From assembly GCA_023229465.1 (NCBI GenBank), contig JALNZE010000011.1, positions 1 through 64,000 on the forward strand: a stretch of DNA of 64,000 bases, written 5' to 3'. The stretch's first letter is position 1. Every line of letters starts with the position of its first letter. The translations under genes were made by a program, and so were the position numbers. This document shows positions 52,819 through 62,271 of this stretch, in pieces. The DNA is from Chitinophagaceae bacterium. Lineage in GTDB: Bacteria > Bacteroidota > Bacteroidia > Chitinophagales > Chitinophagaceae. The notes under the pieces are model-generated. The model did no database searches. It was not told the origin of the DNA and worked only from the letters and a program-made list of their open reading frames with translations.

Positions 52819-54024
52819 ATGGAACTAAATAATAATCTTTATAAGCTCAAAGGCAGAGTGATGCATTATGCATGGGGAGGGCATGAATTTATACCAGACC
52901 TGTTAGGTATTAACAATGAAAGTCGCCAACCCTTTGCAGAATACTGGATGGGCGCTCATCCGCTGGCGCCTTCTGAGCTATTGACGCCTGAAGGACCTGT
53001 ATCCCTCTACACGGCTATACAGGAAGAACCAGGGAGGATAATTTCCGAAAAAGTGTACGATGCGTTTGGGAGACTTCCGTACCTGTTTAAGGTGCAGGAT
53101 GTAAAAAATATTCTTTCTATCCAGGTTCACCCGGGAAAAGAAGAAGCGGAAAAAGGATTCGACAGGGAAGAGACAGCAGGTATTCCACTGAATGCCCCCT
53201 ACCGTAATTACAGAGACAGAAATCATAAACCTGAAATGCTGGTGGCTTTAACGGAGTTCTGGTTATTGCATGGGTTCAGGCAGTTGGCTGAAATTGAGCA
53301 AATACTTATTGATGTTCCGGAGTTTACTGTACTGCTGCCTTATTATAGAAGAGAAGGATTAAAGCCTTTGTACCAGTTTATTATGGAAATAGAGCAGCCG
53401 GAGATAAATGCCTTATTGGAAAACCTGATTAAGCGGAATATCCGGATGAAAAAAGAGGGTGAACTGACTAGAGAAATGCCCGGTTGGTGGATAGCTAAAA
53501 TTTTTGAAGGGAAGGAAGGCATGGGTGATATAGACAGGGCCATTTTTTCGATTTATTTTTTCAATATCGTAAACCTGAAGCCGGGTGAGGGCCTTTTTCA
53601 GGGAGCAGGCATGCCGCATGCATATTTGGAAGGACAGTGTATTGAGTTGATGGCCAATAGTGATAATGTATTAAGAGCAGGCCTGACCCCGAAACATATT
53701 GATGTGCCGGAATTAATGAAGCACATATTGTTTGAAACAGTGGTACCTAATATTATGAAAGGGATTACAGTGCTTACCGGTGAAAAAATTTACCCTTGCC
53801 CGGTACCGGATTTTGGCATTGCCAAAATTGAATTGACCGCTAACCTGGCTTATACCACCACCACTACCTCTTTAGAAATACTGCTGGTTACAGAAGGAGG
53901 CGCCGTAGTTAATAACTCAATCGTATTGAAAAGGGGAGAAGCCGTTGCTGTTTTTGCCGGTGAAACATATACCCTCCAGGCATCGGGTGATACCGTATTG
54001 TTCAAGGCATTTGTACCTGCTTAA
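52819..54024 (+). CDS. manA: Mannose-6-phosphate isomerase, class I
   Basis: It interconverts mannose-6-phosphate and fructose-6-phosphate, feeding GDP-mannose and cell-surface sugars. The start at 52819 (MELNNNLYKLKGRVMHYAWG) is the family N-terminus; the longer frame from 52624 runs through the YraN gene on the other strand. Zinc-site motifs are LSIQVHPGKEEAEKGF, NHKPEMLVALTEFWLLHG and, for the active site, GAGMPHAYLEGQCIELMANS with the DNVLRAGLTPKHID block. It has 401 aa. Confidence 0.94.
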   Translation: MELNNNLYKLKGRVMHYAWGGHEFIPDLLGINNESRQPFAEYWMGAHPLAPSELLTPEGPVSLYTAIQEEPGRIISEKVYDAFGRLPYLFKVQDVKNILSIQVHPGKEEAEKGFDREETAGIPLNAPYRNYRDRNHKPEMLVALTEFWLLHGFRQLAEIEQILIDVPEFTVLLPYYRREGLKPLYQFIMEIEQPEINALLENLIKRNIRMKKEGELTREMPGWWIAKIFEGKEGMGDIDRAIFSIYFFNIVNLKPGEGLFQGAGMPHAYLEGQCIELMANSDNVLRAGLTPKHIDVPELMKHILFETVVPNIMKGITVLTGEKIYPCPVPDFGIAKIELTANLAYTTTTTSLEILLVTEGGAVVNNSIVLKRGEAVAVFAGETYTLQASGDTVLFKAFVPA

Positions 54025-54079
54025 AAGGGCTTATACACATCATGAGGAAAATTGCCGTGGCAGAAATGCCAGTAACGCC

Positions 54080-54087
54080 TATTTTTG
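54080..54087 (+). promoter_or_regulatory. -7 box (TATTTTTG) for the DUF6580 gene
   Basis: A perfect TAnnTTTG match about 19 nt before the ATG at 54107. The -33 region is weak. Confidence 0.45.
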
Positions 54088-54106
54088 CTCAGAAACTTAG
54101 AAACAA

Positions 54107-54676
54107 ATGAAAATTAACAGACCGCTTATCTTATCTCTTTTACTGATGGTTTTGGTTAGCGCCTTATACAGAATTCTGCCCAATCGTCCGATGGGTTTCG
54201 CTCCCCAGATAGCGCTGGGTCTTTTCAGCGGTGCTTTATTTGTAAAAAATAAAAAATGGGCATTTATCCTGCCATTGGTATCTATGTTTTTGTCTGACCT
54301 GTTATACCAGGTTTTATATAATAACGGATTAACGGCTATCCAGGGTTTTTATGATGGACAGTGGATTAACTATTTGTTGTTTGCCGGCATGACCTGTTTC
54401 GGATTTCTTATTAAAACGAATAAGATCGGTAATATGATTGTTGCTGCTTTGTCTGCCCCTACTGCATATTTTCTGGTGTCTAATTTCTTTGTATGGGCCA
54501 GTAGTCGTGGGTTTGGATTGAATAGACCCAAAACATTTAGCGGGTTATTGCTTTGCTACAATGATGGGCTTCCTTTTTATAAGAATAGTGTAATGGCCAC
54601 TGTTATTTTTTCCGCAGTCTTATTTGGCACTTATTATTTAGCTAAGAACCGCTTTGTAACAAAAGAACCAGCTTAG
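54107..54676 (+). CDS. DUF6580-like integral membrane protein
   Basis: A 189-aa protein with about five membrane helices (LILSLLLMVLVSALY, GFAPQIALGLFSGALF, WAFILPLVSMFLSDLLYQVL, MIVAALSAPTAYFLVSNFFV, VMATVIFSAVLFGTYYL). The NFFVWASSRGFG and LLCYNDGLPFYKNSV segments fit DUF6580, a family resembling small-molecule ECF-type transporter S subunits, although that similarity is only suggestive. Its stop is 11 nt from the end of the convergent rnhA. Confidence 0.75.
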   Translation: MKINRPLILSLLLMVLVSALYRILPNRPMGFAPQIALGLFSGALFVKNKKWAFILPLVSMFLSDLLYQVLYNNGLTAIQGFYDGQWINYLLFAGMTCFGFLIKTNKIGNMIVAALSAPTAYFLVSNFFVWASSRGFGLNRPKTFSGLLLCYNDGLPFYKNSVMATVIFSAVLFGTYYLAKNRFVTKEPA

Positions 54677-54687
54677 TGGAAAGCCGG

Positions 54688-55161
54688 CTAACGATTCTCC
54701 TTTTCATACCATGCATCCACCAATAAATGTTTACCATCCGCCGCGGTGGTAGCCAATTCATCACAACGGTTATTCATCGCGTTATCCGCATGTCCCTTCA
54801 CCCATACAAAGCGAAGTTTGAAATGCCCGGCTAATGCATGGAATTGCAGCCAGAGGTCTTTGTTTTTTTTACCGCCTTTGAAATCCGTTTGTATCCAGTT
54901 ATCCAACCATTTTTTTTCAACGGTATTTACTATGTACTGACTGTCTGTATAGATAGTAACCGGAATATTTTTTTTAGTCAGGGAGGCTAAGGCTACAATT
55001 ACTGCCAGCAATTCCATCCGGTTATTGGTGGTGAGCCGGTAACCGGCTGAAAGTTCTTTCTTCACATCCCCCCATATCAATACCACCCCATAGCCCCCGG
55101 CCCCCGGATTGCCCCTTGCAGAGCCGTCGGTGTATATCTTTAGGTGGTGGGATTGTTGCAT
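54688..55161 (-). CDS. rnhA: Ribonuclease HI
   Basis: It cuts the RNA strand of RNA-DNA hybrids. All catalytic positions are present: Asp12 (YTDGSARGNPG), Glu50 (NNRMELLAV), Asp73 (IYTDSQYIV), His124 (VKGHADNAMN) and Asp134 (NRCDELATTA). The basic handle region is FKGGKKNKDLW. At 157 aa it has the usual length. It begins immediately after the stop codon of the PhzF gene (TAA then ATG), so the two are cotranscribed. Confidence 0.96.
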   Translation of the reverse strand: MQQSHHLKIYTDGSARGNPGAGGYGVVLIWGDVKKELSAGYRLTTNNRMELLAVIVALASLTKKNIPVTIYTDSQYIVNTVEKKWLDNWIQTDFKGGKKNKDLWLQFHALAGHFKLRFVWVKGHADNAMNNRCDELATTAADGKHLLVDAWYEKENR

Positions 55162-55944
55162 TTATATAAAATATTCCCCCTTCATATACAAAACCGCCTT
55201 GCCCGCAATGGTTACACGGTCTCCCAGATCACTGCACCAGAGATGTCCTTTTCTTTTGGATAATTGTATAGAAGTTAAAGAGGTTTTATTTAATTCTTTT
55301 GCCCAATAGGGAATCAGGGTGGCATGTGCTGAACCGGTAACAGGATCTTCGCCAATGACAGAATTGGGGACTAAAAAGCGACAAACAAAATCTGACTGAT
55401 TACCTCTGGCAGTAACAATGATGCCAAGTGTTTCTACGGTATTTAAATAGGCAAAATCAGCCACTAATTGTTCTACTTGCTCCTGGGTATCATAGATTAA
55501 AAAATAGTCTCTGGACCGTAATACTTTGTTGGGTGCGATGTTAAATCCCTTTAAAAGATTTTCTGGTGGTACACAGTCTATAGGCATGCGTGCAGGGAAA
55601 TTCATTTCGAGCAGGTTGCCCTTTTTTTTAACGGTCAGTTCACCACTTTTACTGTGAAAGGTAATGGTATCAGAACCATGCGTTAATTCATTAAAAATAA
55701 CATGTGCAGTGGCAAGGGTTGGATGACCGGCCAGGTCTATCTCAACTTCGGGAGTGAACCATCTGATATCATAACTATCATCATTTCTCTTAACAAAAAA
55801 TGCCGTTTCTGATAAGTTATTTTCATTAGCCAGTTGTTGCATGGTTTCGGTTGGAAGAAAAGTAGTTAACGGACAGCAGGCTGCCGGATTTCCGCCAAAA
55901 ATAGTATCAGTAAAGGCATCAACGGTGTAGATGTGGTAAGGCAT
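55162..55944 (-). CDS. PhzF-family isomerase
   Basis: A diaminopimelate-epimerase-like fold of 260 aa: YTVDAFTDTIFGGNPAACCP at the start, the catalytic Glu in NNLSETAFFV, RWFTPEVEIDLAGHPTLATA, and the C-terminal half with FLVPNSVIGEDPVTGSAHAT. The family member PhzF makes phenazines, but most members are of unknown substrate and no other phenazine gene is here, so a general metabolic role is likelier. Coupled to rnhA. Confidence 0.9.
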   Translation of the reverse strand: MPYHIYTVDAFTDTIFGGNPAACCPLTTFLPTETMQQLANENNLSETAFFVKRNDDSYDIRWFTPEVEIDLAGHPTLATAHVIFNELTHGSDTITFHSKSGELTVKKKGNLLEMNFPARMPIDCVPPENLLKGFNIAPNKVLRSRDYFLIYDTQEQVEQLVADFAYLNTVETLGIIVTARGNQSDFVCRFLVPNSVIGEDPVTGSAHATLIPYWAKELNKTSLTSIQLSKRKGHLWCSDLGDRVTIAGKAVLYMKGEYFI

Positions 55945-56053
55945 GTATGAATGGGTTTACTAATTTTTGAAGTTAAAAATCAAAATTTAAAAGTCAAAAC
56001 TGAATAACCAAAAACAGTAGCAAAGTAAAGGGAATTGGTTGATTAGCGGATGG

Positions 56054-57682
56054 CTATACCTGAAACACGCCCATTTTAAAATCGTCTATCTGTGGATTTT
56101 GGTTCGCGGCGGCAATACCTTCCGCAATTACCTCTCTGGTGCTAATGGGATCAATAATAGTATCTATCCATAATCGGGCGGCAGCATAGAAGGGGGAGGT
56201 CTGTTTTTCGTAACTGTTTTTAATGTTATCCAGTAATGTTTTTTCTTCTTCGGCGCTTACTTCTTTTCCTTTAGCTTTCATAGTGGCCACCTGGATCTGT
56301 AATAAGGTTTTAGCTGCCTGGTCGCCACCCATTACCGCAATTTTGGCTGAGGGCCATGCGTAAATAAAGCGGGGGTCGTAGGCTTTACCACACATGGCAT
56401 AGTTGCCGGCGCCATAGCTGTTGCCTATAATGATCGTAATCTTTGGTACCACAGAATTAGCAACGGCATTCACCATTTTGGCGCCGTCTTTTATAATACC
56501 ACTATGCTCACTTCGGCTGCCAACCATGAAGCCGGTAACATCCTGCAGAAAAACAAGGGGAATTTTTTTCTGGTTACAATTCATGATAAAGCGGGCTGCT
56601 TTGTCGGCGCTATCATTATAGATAACCCCCCCAATCTGCATTTCGCCTTTTTTGTTTTTGCTTACCAATCGCTGGTTGGCAACAATACCTACTGCCCATC
56701 CTTCTATTCTGGCATAGCCGCATAAAATTGTTTTGCCGTAATCGGCTTTATATTGATCGAAGGCGCTGTTATCAACTATGCGTTCAATAATATCCAGCAT
56801 ATCATAAGGTTTCAGATTGCCTTCATGAATGATACCATATAATTCATTGGGATCTTTTTTGGGAGCGGTGGGCTGTATCCTGTTAAAGCCGGCTTTGGAA
56901 GGCTCTCCCAGTTTGTTCATGATCTTTTTGATATGATCCAGGCAGTCATATTCTGTTTTGAATTTATAATCAGCAATCCCGCTGATTGCGGTATGTGTTT
57001 CCGCACCGCCTAATGTTTCATTGTCAATCTCTTCTCCAATAGCCGCTTTTACGAGATAAGAACCCGCTAAGAAAATACTGCCATTGCCTTCTACCATCAG
57101 CGTTTCATCACTCATAATGGGTAAGTAAGCGCCCCCCGCCACACAGGCGCCCATTACTGCTGAAATCTGTGTAATACCCATCGCACTCATTCTGGCATTG
57201 TTACGGAAGATGCGCCCAAAATGTTCTTTATCCGGAAAAATTTCATCCTGCATGGGAAGGAATACACCGGCGCTATCCACCAGGTAGATTACCGGTAACC
57301 TGTTTTCCATGGCAATCTCCTGCATGCGGAGATTTTTCTTACCCGTAATAGGAAACCAGGCGCCTGCTTTCACGGTTTGATCATTTGCTACAATAATACA
57401 TTGCCTGCCACTTACATAACCCAAACCCGCTACTGTTCCCCCACAGGGGCAACCGCCTTCCTCCTCATACATGCCAAACCCCGCAAAAGCACCGATTTCT
57501 GTGAAGGGCTTTTGCTTATCACATAAATAATCAATCCGCTCCCTGGCAGTTAATTTGTTTCTTTCTTTTTGTTTGTCTAATGATTTTCTGCCACCACCCA
57601 GTTTTATTTTTTCAAAGTGTTGGGTTGCTTTACTCACAGACAACTTCATCCAGTCTTCATTACGGTTAAACTCCGGGCTCAT
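56054..57682 (-). CDS. Acyl-CoA carboxylase beta subunit (methylcrotonyl-CoA carboxylase-like)
   Basis: The carboxyltransferase subunit of a biotin-dependent carboxylase. Blocks include LDKQKERNKLTARERIDYL, FAGFGMYEEEGGCPCGGTVA, LVDSAGVFLPMQDEIFPDKE with HFGRIFRNNARMSAMGI, and the C-terminal GYARIEGWAVGIVANQRLVS, PLVFLQDVTGFMVGSRSEHS and FIYAWPSAKIAVMGGDQAAK. The MQDEIFPDKEHFGRIF run points to methylcrotonyl-CoA (leucine breakdown) or a close relative. I placed the start at Met 57682 (MSPEFNRNEDWMKLS, 542 aa); the ATG at 57763 overlaps the divergent GMC gene. No biotin carboxylase subunit gene is in the window. Confidence 0.88.
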   Translation of the reverse strand: MSPEFNRNEDWMKLSVSKATQHFEKIKLGGGRKSLDKQKERNKLTARERIDYLCDKQKPFTEIGAFAGFGMYEEEGGCPCGGTVAGLGYVSGRQCIIVANDQTVKAGAWFPITGKKNLRMQEIAMENRLPVIYLVDSAGVFLPMQDEIFPDKEHFGRIFRNNARMSAMGITQISAVMGACVAGGAYLPIMSDETLMVEGNGSIFLAGSYLVKAAIGEEIDNETLGGAETHTAISGIADYKFKTEYDCLDHIKKIMNKLGEPSKAGFNRIQPTAPKKDPNELYGIIHEGNLKPYDMLDIIERIVDNSAFDQYKADYGKTILCGYARIEGWAVGIVANQRLVSKNKKGEMQIGGVIYNDSADKAARFIMNCNQKKIPLVFLQDVTGFMVGSRSEHSGIIKDGAKMVNAVANSVVPKITIIIGNSYGAGNYAMCGKAYDPRFIYAWPSAKIAVMGGDQAAKTLLQIQVATMKAKGKEVSAEEEKTLLDNIKNSYEKQTSPFYAAARLWIDTIIDPISTREVIAEGIAAANQNPQIDDFKMGVFQV

Positions 57683-57756
57683 ATACGAACAATTGTTAGT
57701 ATGGCAAATATAGTGTGTAACTTTATTCATTATTCTTTTTGTATTACATTTAGCCA

Positions 57757-59361
57757 ATGCCATACGATTATATCATAATTGGTGCAGGATCCGCGGGTTG
57801 CGTATTAGCCAACAGATTATCTGAAGATGCCGGGTGCACAGTCTTGCTACTGGAAGCGGGCTCACCGGCTACCAAACCGGAAATTCGGGTTCCGGGCGCT
57901 TATACCAAACTAAACCGTACATCTGTTGACTGGGCATTCTGGACAGAGCCGCAGAAGCAAGTGGATAACCGGAAAATTTTTATTCCGCGTGGAAAAACAC
58001 TTGGTGGCAGTAGTGCAACCAATGCGATGGCGTATGTACGTGGCAATAGAGAAGATTTTAATGAATGGGAAGCACTGGGTAATACAGGTTGGGGGTATGA
58101 TGATGTATTACCTTATTTTAAAAAGTCGGAAACAAATGAACAGTTTGGTGAGCCTTTTCATGGTGAAAATGGGCCATTGCATGTTACCCTTTCCAGGCAG
58201 CCCAGTGAACTAGCCAGTATTTTTGTTGACGCCTGTGAAGAATCTGGCATTCCGCGAAATACCGATTACAATGGCGCCGAGCAGGAAGGTGCCAGTATGC
58301 TACAGTTTACAATCAAAAAAAACAAGCGGCATAGTGCTGCAGACGCTTTTTTAAAACCAGCTATGCGCCGTTCTAATCTTACAGTTAGAACAAATACCCA
58401 TGTGAAATCTATTTTAATAGAAGATGGAAGAGCCGTTGGAGTAGAAGTAATGACGGCCTATTCCGATTCTGAACGGATCAACTGTACCCGTGAAGTACTA
58501 CTGTCTGCCGGCGCTATCCAATCGCCACAGTTGTTAATGTTATCCGGTATTGGTGATCCGGTTGAATTAAGCAAGCAGGGCATTGATATTAAATTTCCGC
58601 TGCCAGGGGTAGGTAAGAACCTGCAGGATCATATCTGGACAGGGGTAAGTAGCTGGAGTACCATACCTACTTTTAATTCCTTACTGAAGCCATTCAATAT
58701 GGCTAAAGCTGCCTTGCAACACCTGTTATTTTCAAGTGGGCCACTCAGTAATAGTCCCATTGAAGCGAATGCTTTCTTAAAGTCAGATGCTTCCTTAACA
58801 AGGCCGGATATTCAGTTTCATTTTGTGCCATTGGGCATCGCGGATGATTATTCTACCGATATCCATGATATCAAAACTTTCTCTAAAAAGGATGGTTTTG
58901 GTATTCTTGCTATTTTAATTAGACCGGAAAGCAGGGGTTATATTGGATTAAAAAGTTCCAAACCAAAAGATGCTCCAATCATTCAGCCTAATTTACTTTC
59001 GGAGCCAAAAGACAGGCAGGTTTTGCTGGCAGCCCTCAAAAAGTCGATGGAGGTTATGAATGCCCAATCGCTTGCAGGGTTTTCTTTAAACGGACTCTCT
59101 TTTCCCCATGAGCCTTATACGGATGCGGCGCTGATGGCTCATATCCGTAAAACAGCGGAAACCCTTTACCATCCCGTTGGTACCTGTAAAATGGGTAAGG
59201 ATAGCCTGGCAGTGGTGGATAGTCAATTAAGGGTACACGGGGTAAAGAATTTGCGGGTAATTGATGCCTCAGTGATGCCAACTATTGTATCAGGCAATAC
59301 GAATGCGGCCACTATAATGATAGGGGAGAAAGGCGCTGATCTCATCAAATCAGGAAACTGA
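57757..59361 (+). CDS. GMC-family FAD oxidoreductase (choline/alcohol dehydrogenase-like)
   Basis: The N-terminal dinucleotide fold is YDYIIIGAGSAGCVLANRLS, followed by PRGKTLGGSSATNAMAYVRG and NREDFNEWEALG (GMC signature 1) and EVLLSAGAIQSPQLLMLSGI (signature 2). The C-terminal catalytic part has LYHPVGTCKMG with the active-site His and LRVIDASVMPTIVSGNTNAA. Length is 534 aa. It is not exported by a visible signal. Substrates in the family are choline, alcohols or aldehydes; none can be chosen here. Divergent from the carboxylase gene with 74 nt between the chosen starts. Confidence 0.9.
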   Translation: MPYDYIIIGAGSAGCVLANRLSEDAGCTVLLLEAGSPATKPEIRVPGAYTKLNRTSVDWAFWTEPQKQVDNRKIFIPRGKTLGGSSATNAMAYVRGNREDFNEWEALGNTGWGYDDVLPYFKKSETNEQFGEPFHGENGPLHVTLSRQPSELASIFVDACEESGIPRNTDYNGAEQEGASMLQFTIKKNKRHSAADAFLKPAMRRSNLTVRTNTHVKSILIEDGRAVGVEVMTAYSDSERINCTREVLLSAGAIQSPQLLMLSGIGDPVELSKQGIDIKFPLPGVGKNLQDHIWTGVSSWSTIPTFNSLLKPFNMAKAALQHLLFSSGPLSNSPIEANAFLKSDASLTRPDIQFHFVPLGIADDYSTDIHDIKTFSKKDGFGILAILIRPESRGYIGLKSSKPKDAPIIQPNLLSEPKDRQVLLAALKKSMEVMNAQSLAGFSLNGLSFPHEPYTDAALMAHIRKTAETLYHPVGTCKMGKDSLAVVDSQLRVHGVKNLRVIDASVMPTIVSGNTNAATIMIGEKGADLIKSGN

Positions 59362-59472
59362 TTCCTGTAAAGGTTTTTCTTACCTGAATTGGCCTTTTTG
59401 GCAGACTTTTATTTAAATGTGTTTGATTTACACATTGTTTTAATTATTTTAGCGTTTCTAAAACATTGCATC

Positions 59473-62214
59473 TTGGCCAACGAGAAAAGAACGATTGCTA
59501 CTTTACAAAAAATCATTTTTCAGATTCGCTTCAAAACTACCTATGGACAGGAGATGTTTATCACGGGTAATCATCCTGTAATGGGTAGTAATAAGCTGGA
59601 AAATGCACTTCCTCTTCAATGTTTTAATGAGGAATATTGGATGCTCGAATTGGATATTAGCGCGTTACCCCTTATTGATACCAATATTACCTACCACTAT
59701 ATTCTTAAGCATCCGGATGGTACCATCAGTTATGACTGGGGTAATGATAAAATAGTTAATCCATCTAAATATCAAACAGCGGAATTAGTAATCATTGATG
59801 CCTGGAATTATGCGGGTTATTTTGAAAATAGTTTTTATACCGAACCTTTTACAAAGGTTTTACTGAAAGATAATTTTACGCCGGTAATATCACCTGCTCC
59901 CAAAAATATTTCACATACACTGAAGGTAAAAGCGCCATTGGTTTTAAAGGGGCAGACCTTATGTGTTACAGGAAGTACTGAAGTCTTGGGCAACTGGGAT
60001 ACCGCACATGTTTTACTGATGACCAAGGCTGAGGGGGATGATTTTTATACATTGTCTTTAGATCTCTCCAATGAAACATTTCCTATCGCGTATAAATATG
60101 GTGTATATGATGCAGTGAACCACCAGTTCATGCGCTTTGAAGACGGCAATAACCGTGTTTTGCATGATGCCGGTAAAACAAACCGGCAAACAATGGTCAA
60201 TGATGGGTTTGCTGTATTGCCCAATAATACCTGGAAAGGGGCCGGAACCGCTATTCCTGTGTTTAGTTTAAGATCTGAAAAAAGTTTTGGCACAGGTGAA
60301 TTTACAGACCTTGCCTTATTGGTGGATTGGGCCAAACGGGTGGGGTTGAAAATGATACAGATCCTGCCCATCAATGATACTACTGCAACGCATACCTGGG
60401 TAGACTCCTATCCTTATGCAGCCATCTCTGCCTTTGCCTTACATCCGCTATATCTTAACCTTGCAAAATTAGCGGATTCGCCCAATGCAAGCAAACGTTT
60501 ACTAAAATTGGAAGCGGAACGCTTACGGTTGAATGCATTACAGGTAGTGGATTATGAGGCAGTTTCACTGATTAAAAATGATTTTACGAAACTACTGTTT
60601 GCGGAATCAGGTAAAACAGTTTTTGAATCAAAAGAGTACAAGCAGTTTTTTGAACAGAATAAACATTGGCTGGTTCCATATGCCGCTTTCTGTTATCTGA
60701 GAGATCAATACGCAACGGTTGATTTTAGCAAATGGCCGGCTTACAAACAATACAATGCTGTTGATATTGCAGCGTTGGCTGATAAAGATTCCATTGCCTT
60801 CCGGGAAATAGCTTTTTATTATTTTATTCAATTCCATTTACACCTGCAACTGAAAGAAGCAACCGCGTATGCACACGCCAATGGAATTATTATGAAAGGT
60901 GATATAGCCATCGGCGTATATCGCCATGGGGCAGATGCCTGGCAAAACCCCGAACTCTTTCACCTGGATTTCCAGGCTGGGGCCCCGCCCGATGGCTTTG
61001 CAGTAAAAGGGCAGAACTGGGGCTTCCCCACCTATAACTGGCAACAAATGCTTGCAGATGGATTTGCCTGGTGGAAGCATCGGTTTGGGCAAATGAGTTA
61101 CTATTTTGATGCATTCCGGATAGATCATATACTTGGGTTCTTCCGGATTTGGAGTATTCCAATGGATGCGGTAGAGGGTATTATGGGGCATTTTGTTCCG
61201 TCAATACCGGTGCATGTAACTGAATTTAACAGCAATGGAATATGGTTTGATTATGATCGGTATACCAGGCCTTATATCACCGAGAATGTGTTATGGGAAG
61301 TATTTGGCTATGATAATGAACTAGTAAAAAGCCTTTTTCTGAAATATGATGGATATGGAACCTATACATTAAAGCCTGAGTATGTAACGCAGCGGCTGGT
61401 TGAGCAACATTTTGCTTTCCTGGAACAGGATACACACCATACAAAGATCCGTCAGGGTTTATATGATCTTATTAGTAATATAATTTTATTTGAAGCTGAA
61501 AATGGAAATGGCCAGCAATTTCATTTCCGTTTTGGTATGGAAAATACTTCTTCTTTCCGTAACTTGGAATATGCTACACAACAACAGTTACGCGATTTGT
61601 ATGTCAATTATTTCTTCCGGCGACAGGATGATTACTGGATGAAGGAAGCCTTACAAAAATTACCGGCCTTAAAAAGGGTAACCAATATGCTGGTATGTGG
61701 TGAGGATCTTGGATTGGTTCCAGCCTGTGTGCCTGAAGTGATGAGGCAATTGGGTTTGCTGAGCCTGGAAATACAGCGGATGCCGAAGGATGTAAACAGT
61801 GAATTCTTTCATCCCAATGATGCACCCTATCTGAGTGTAGTAACCCCATCTACCCACGACATGAGTACCATACGCGGCTGGTGGGAAGAAGACAGGGCAG
61901 GCATACAGCGATTTTATAATCACCAGTTGGGCCAGTTGGGTGATGCACCTCAATATTGTGAAGCCTGGATCAACCGGGCAATCGTAGTGCAGCACCTGTA
62001 TTCTCCGGCTATGTGGTGCGTGTTTCAATTACAGGATATAGTAGGTATTAGTGAAAGTTTGCGTAGGGAAAATCCTTCTGATGAAAGAATCAATATTCCC
62101 GCCAATGCCCAACATTATTGGCAATACCGGATGCATATTACACTCGAGGCATTGCTGCAAGCCGGTTCGTTTAATGAAGAATTAAAAGGGTTTATTGTAG
62201 CAAGCGGGCGATGA
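59473..62214 (+). CDS. malQ: DPE2-like 4-alpha-glucanotransferase (GH77) with two CBM20 domains
   Basis: Two starch-binding CBM20 modules are seen near residues 15-120 (FKTTYGQEMFITGNHPVMGS) and 165-265 (LKGQTLCVTGSTEVLGNWDT), followed by GH77 with GTGEFTDLALLVDWAKRVGL, the nucleophile Asp in YFDAFRIDHILGFFRIW, the acid/base Glu in VCGEDLGLVPACVPEVM and VVTPSTHDMSTIRGWW. This arrangement matches plant DPE2 rather than short MalQ. The enzyme transfers maltosyl or glucosyl units between glucans. The N-terminus is uncertain: an ATG at 59389 gives an unlikely hydrophobic leader, so I place it at TTG 59473 (913 aa). Confidence 0.88.
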   Translation: MANEKRTIATLQKIIFQIRFKTTYGQEMFITGNHPVMGSNKLENALPLQCFNEEYWMLELDISALPLIDTNITYHYILKHPDGTISYDWGNDKIVNPSKYQTAELVIIDAWNYAGYFENSFYTEPFTKVLLKDNFTPVISPAPKNISHTLKVKAPLVLKGQTLCVTGSTEVLGNWDTAHVLLMTKAEGDDFYTLSLDLSNETFPIAYKYGVYDAVNHQFMRFEDGNNRVLHDAGKTNRQTMVNDGFAVLPNNTWKGAGTAIPVFSLRSEKSFGTGEFTDLALLVDWAKRVGLKMIQILPINDTTATHTWVDSYPYAAISAFALHPLYLNLAKLADSPNASKRLLKLEAERLRLNALQVVDYEAVSLIKNDFTKLLFAESGKTVFESKEYKQFFEQNKHWLVPYAAFCYLRDQYATVDFSKWPAYKQYNAVDIAALADKDSIAFREIAFYYFIQFHLHLQLKEATAYAHANGIIMKGDIAIGVYRHGADAWQNPELFHLDFQAGAPPDGFAVKGQNWGFPTYNWQQMLADGFAWWKHRFGQMSYYFDAFRIDHILGFFRIWSIPMDAVEGIMGHFVPSIPVHVTEFNSNGIWFDYDRYTRPYITENVLWEVFGYDNELVKSLFLKYDGYGTYTLKPEYVTQRLVEQHFAFLEQDTHHTKIRQGLYDLISNIILFEAENGNGQQFHFRFGMENTSSFRNLEYATQQQLRDLYVNYFFRRQDDYWMKEALQKLPALKRVTNMLVCGEDLGLVPACVPEVMRQLGLLSLEIQRMPKDVNSEFFHPNDAPYLSVVTPSTHDMSTIRGWWEEDRAGIQRFYNHQLGQLGDAPQYCEAWINRAIVVQHLYSPAMWCVFQLQDIVGISESLRRENPSDERINIPANAQHYWQYRMHITLEALLQAGSFNEELKGFIVASGR

Positions 62215-62242
62215 AAGAATATCAATATTCCCTTTCCCTACT

Positions 62243-62250
62243 TACCTTTG
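62243..62250 (+). promoter_or_regulatory. -7 box (TACCTTTG) for the dipeptide epimerase gene
   Basis: A perfect TAnnTTTG match. Its last three bases are the TTG codon at 62248, so transcription would begin after that codon and translation must start further on. Confidence 0.55.
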
Positions 62251-62271
62251 CGGCTTACTAATCACAAAGTT

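Noticed and set aside
55162..55944. PhzF protein as part of a phenazine cluster
   Set aside because: It is coupled to rnhA and no other phenazine gene is present. Most PhzF-family proteins are not phenazine enzymes.
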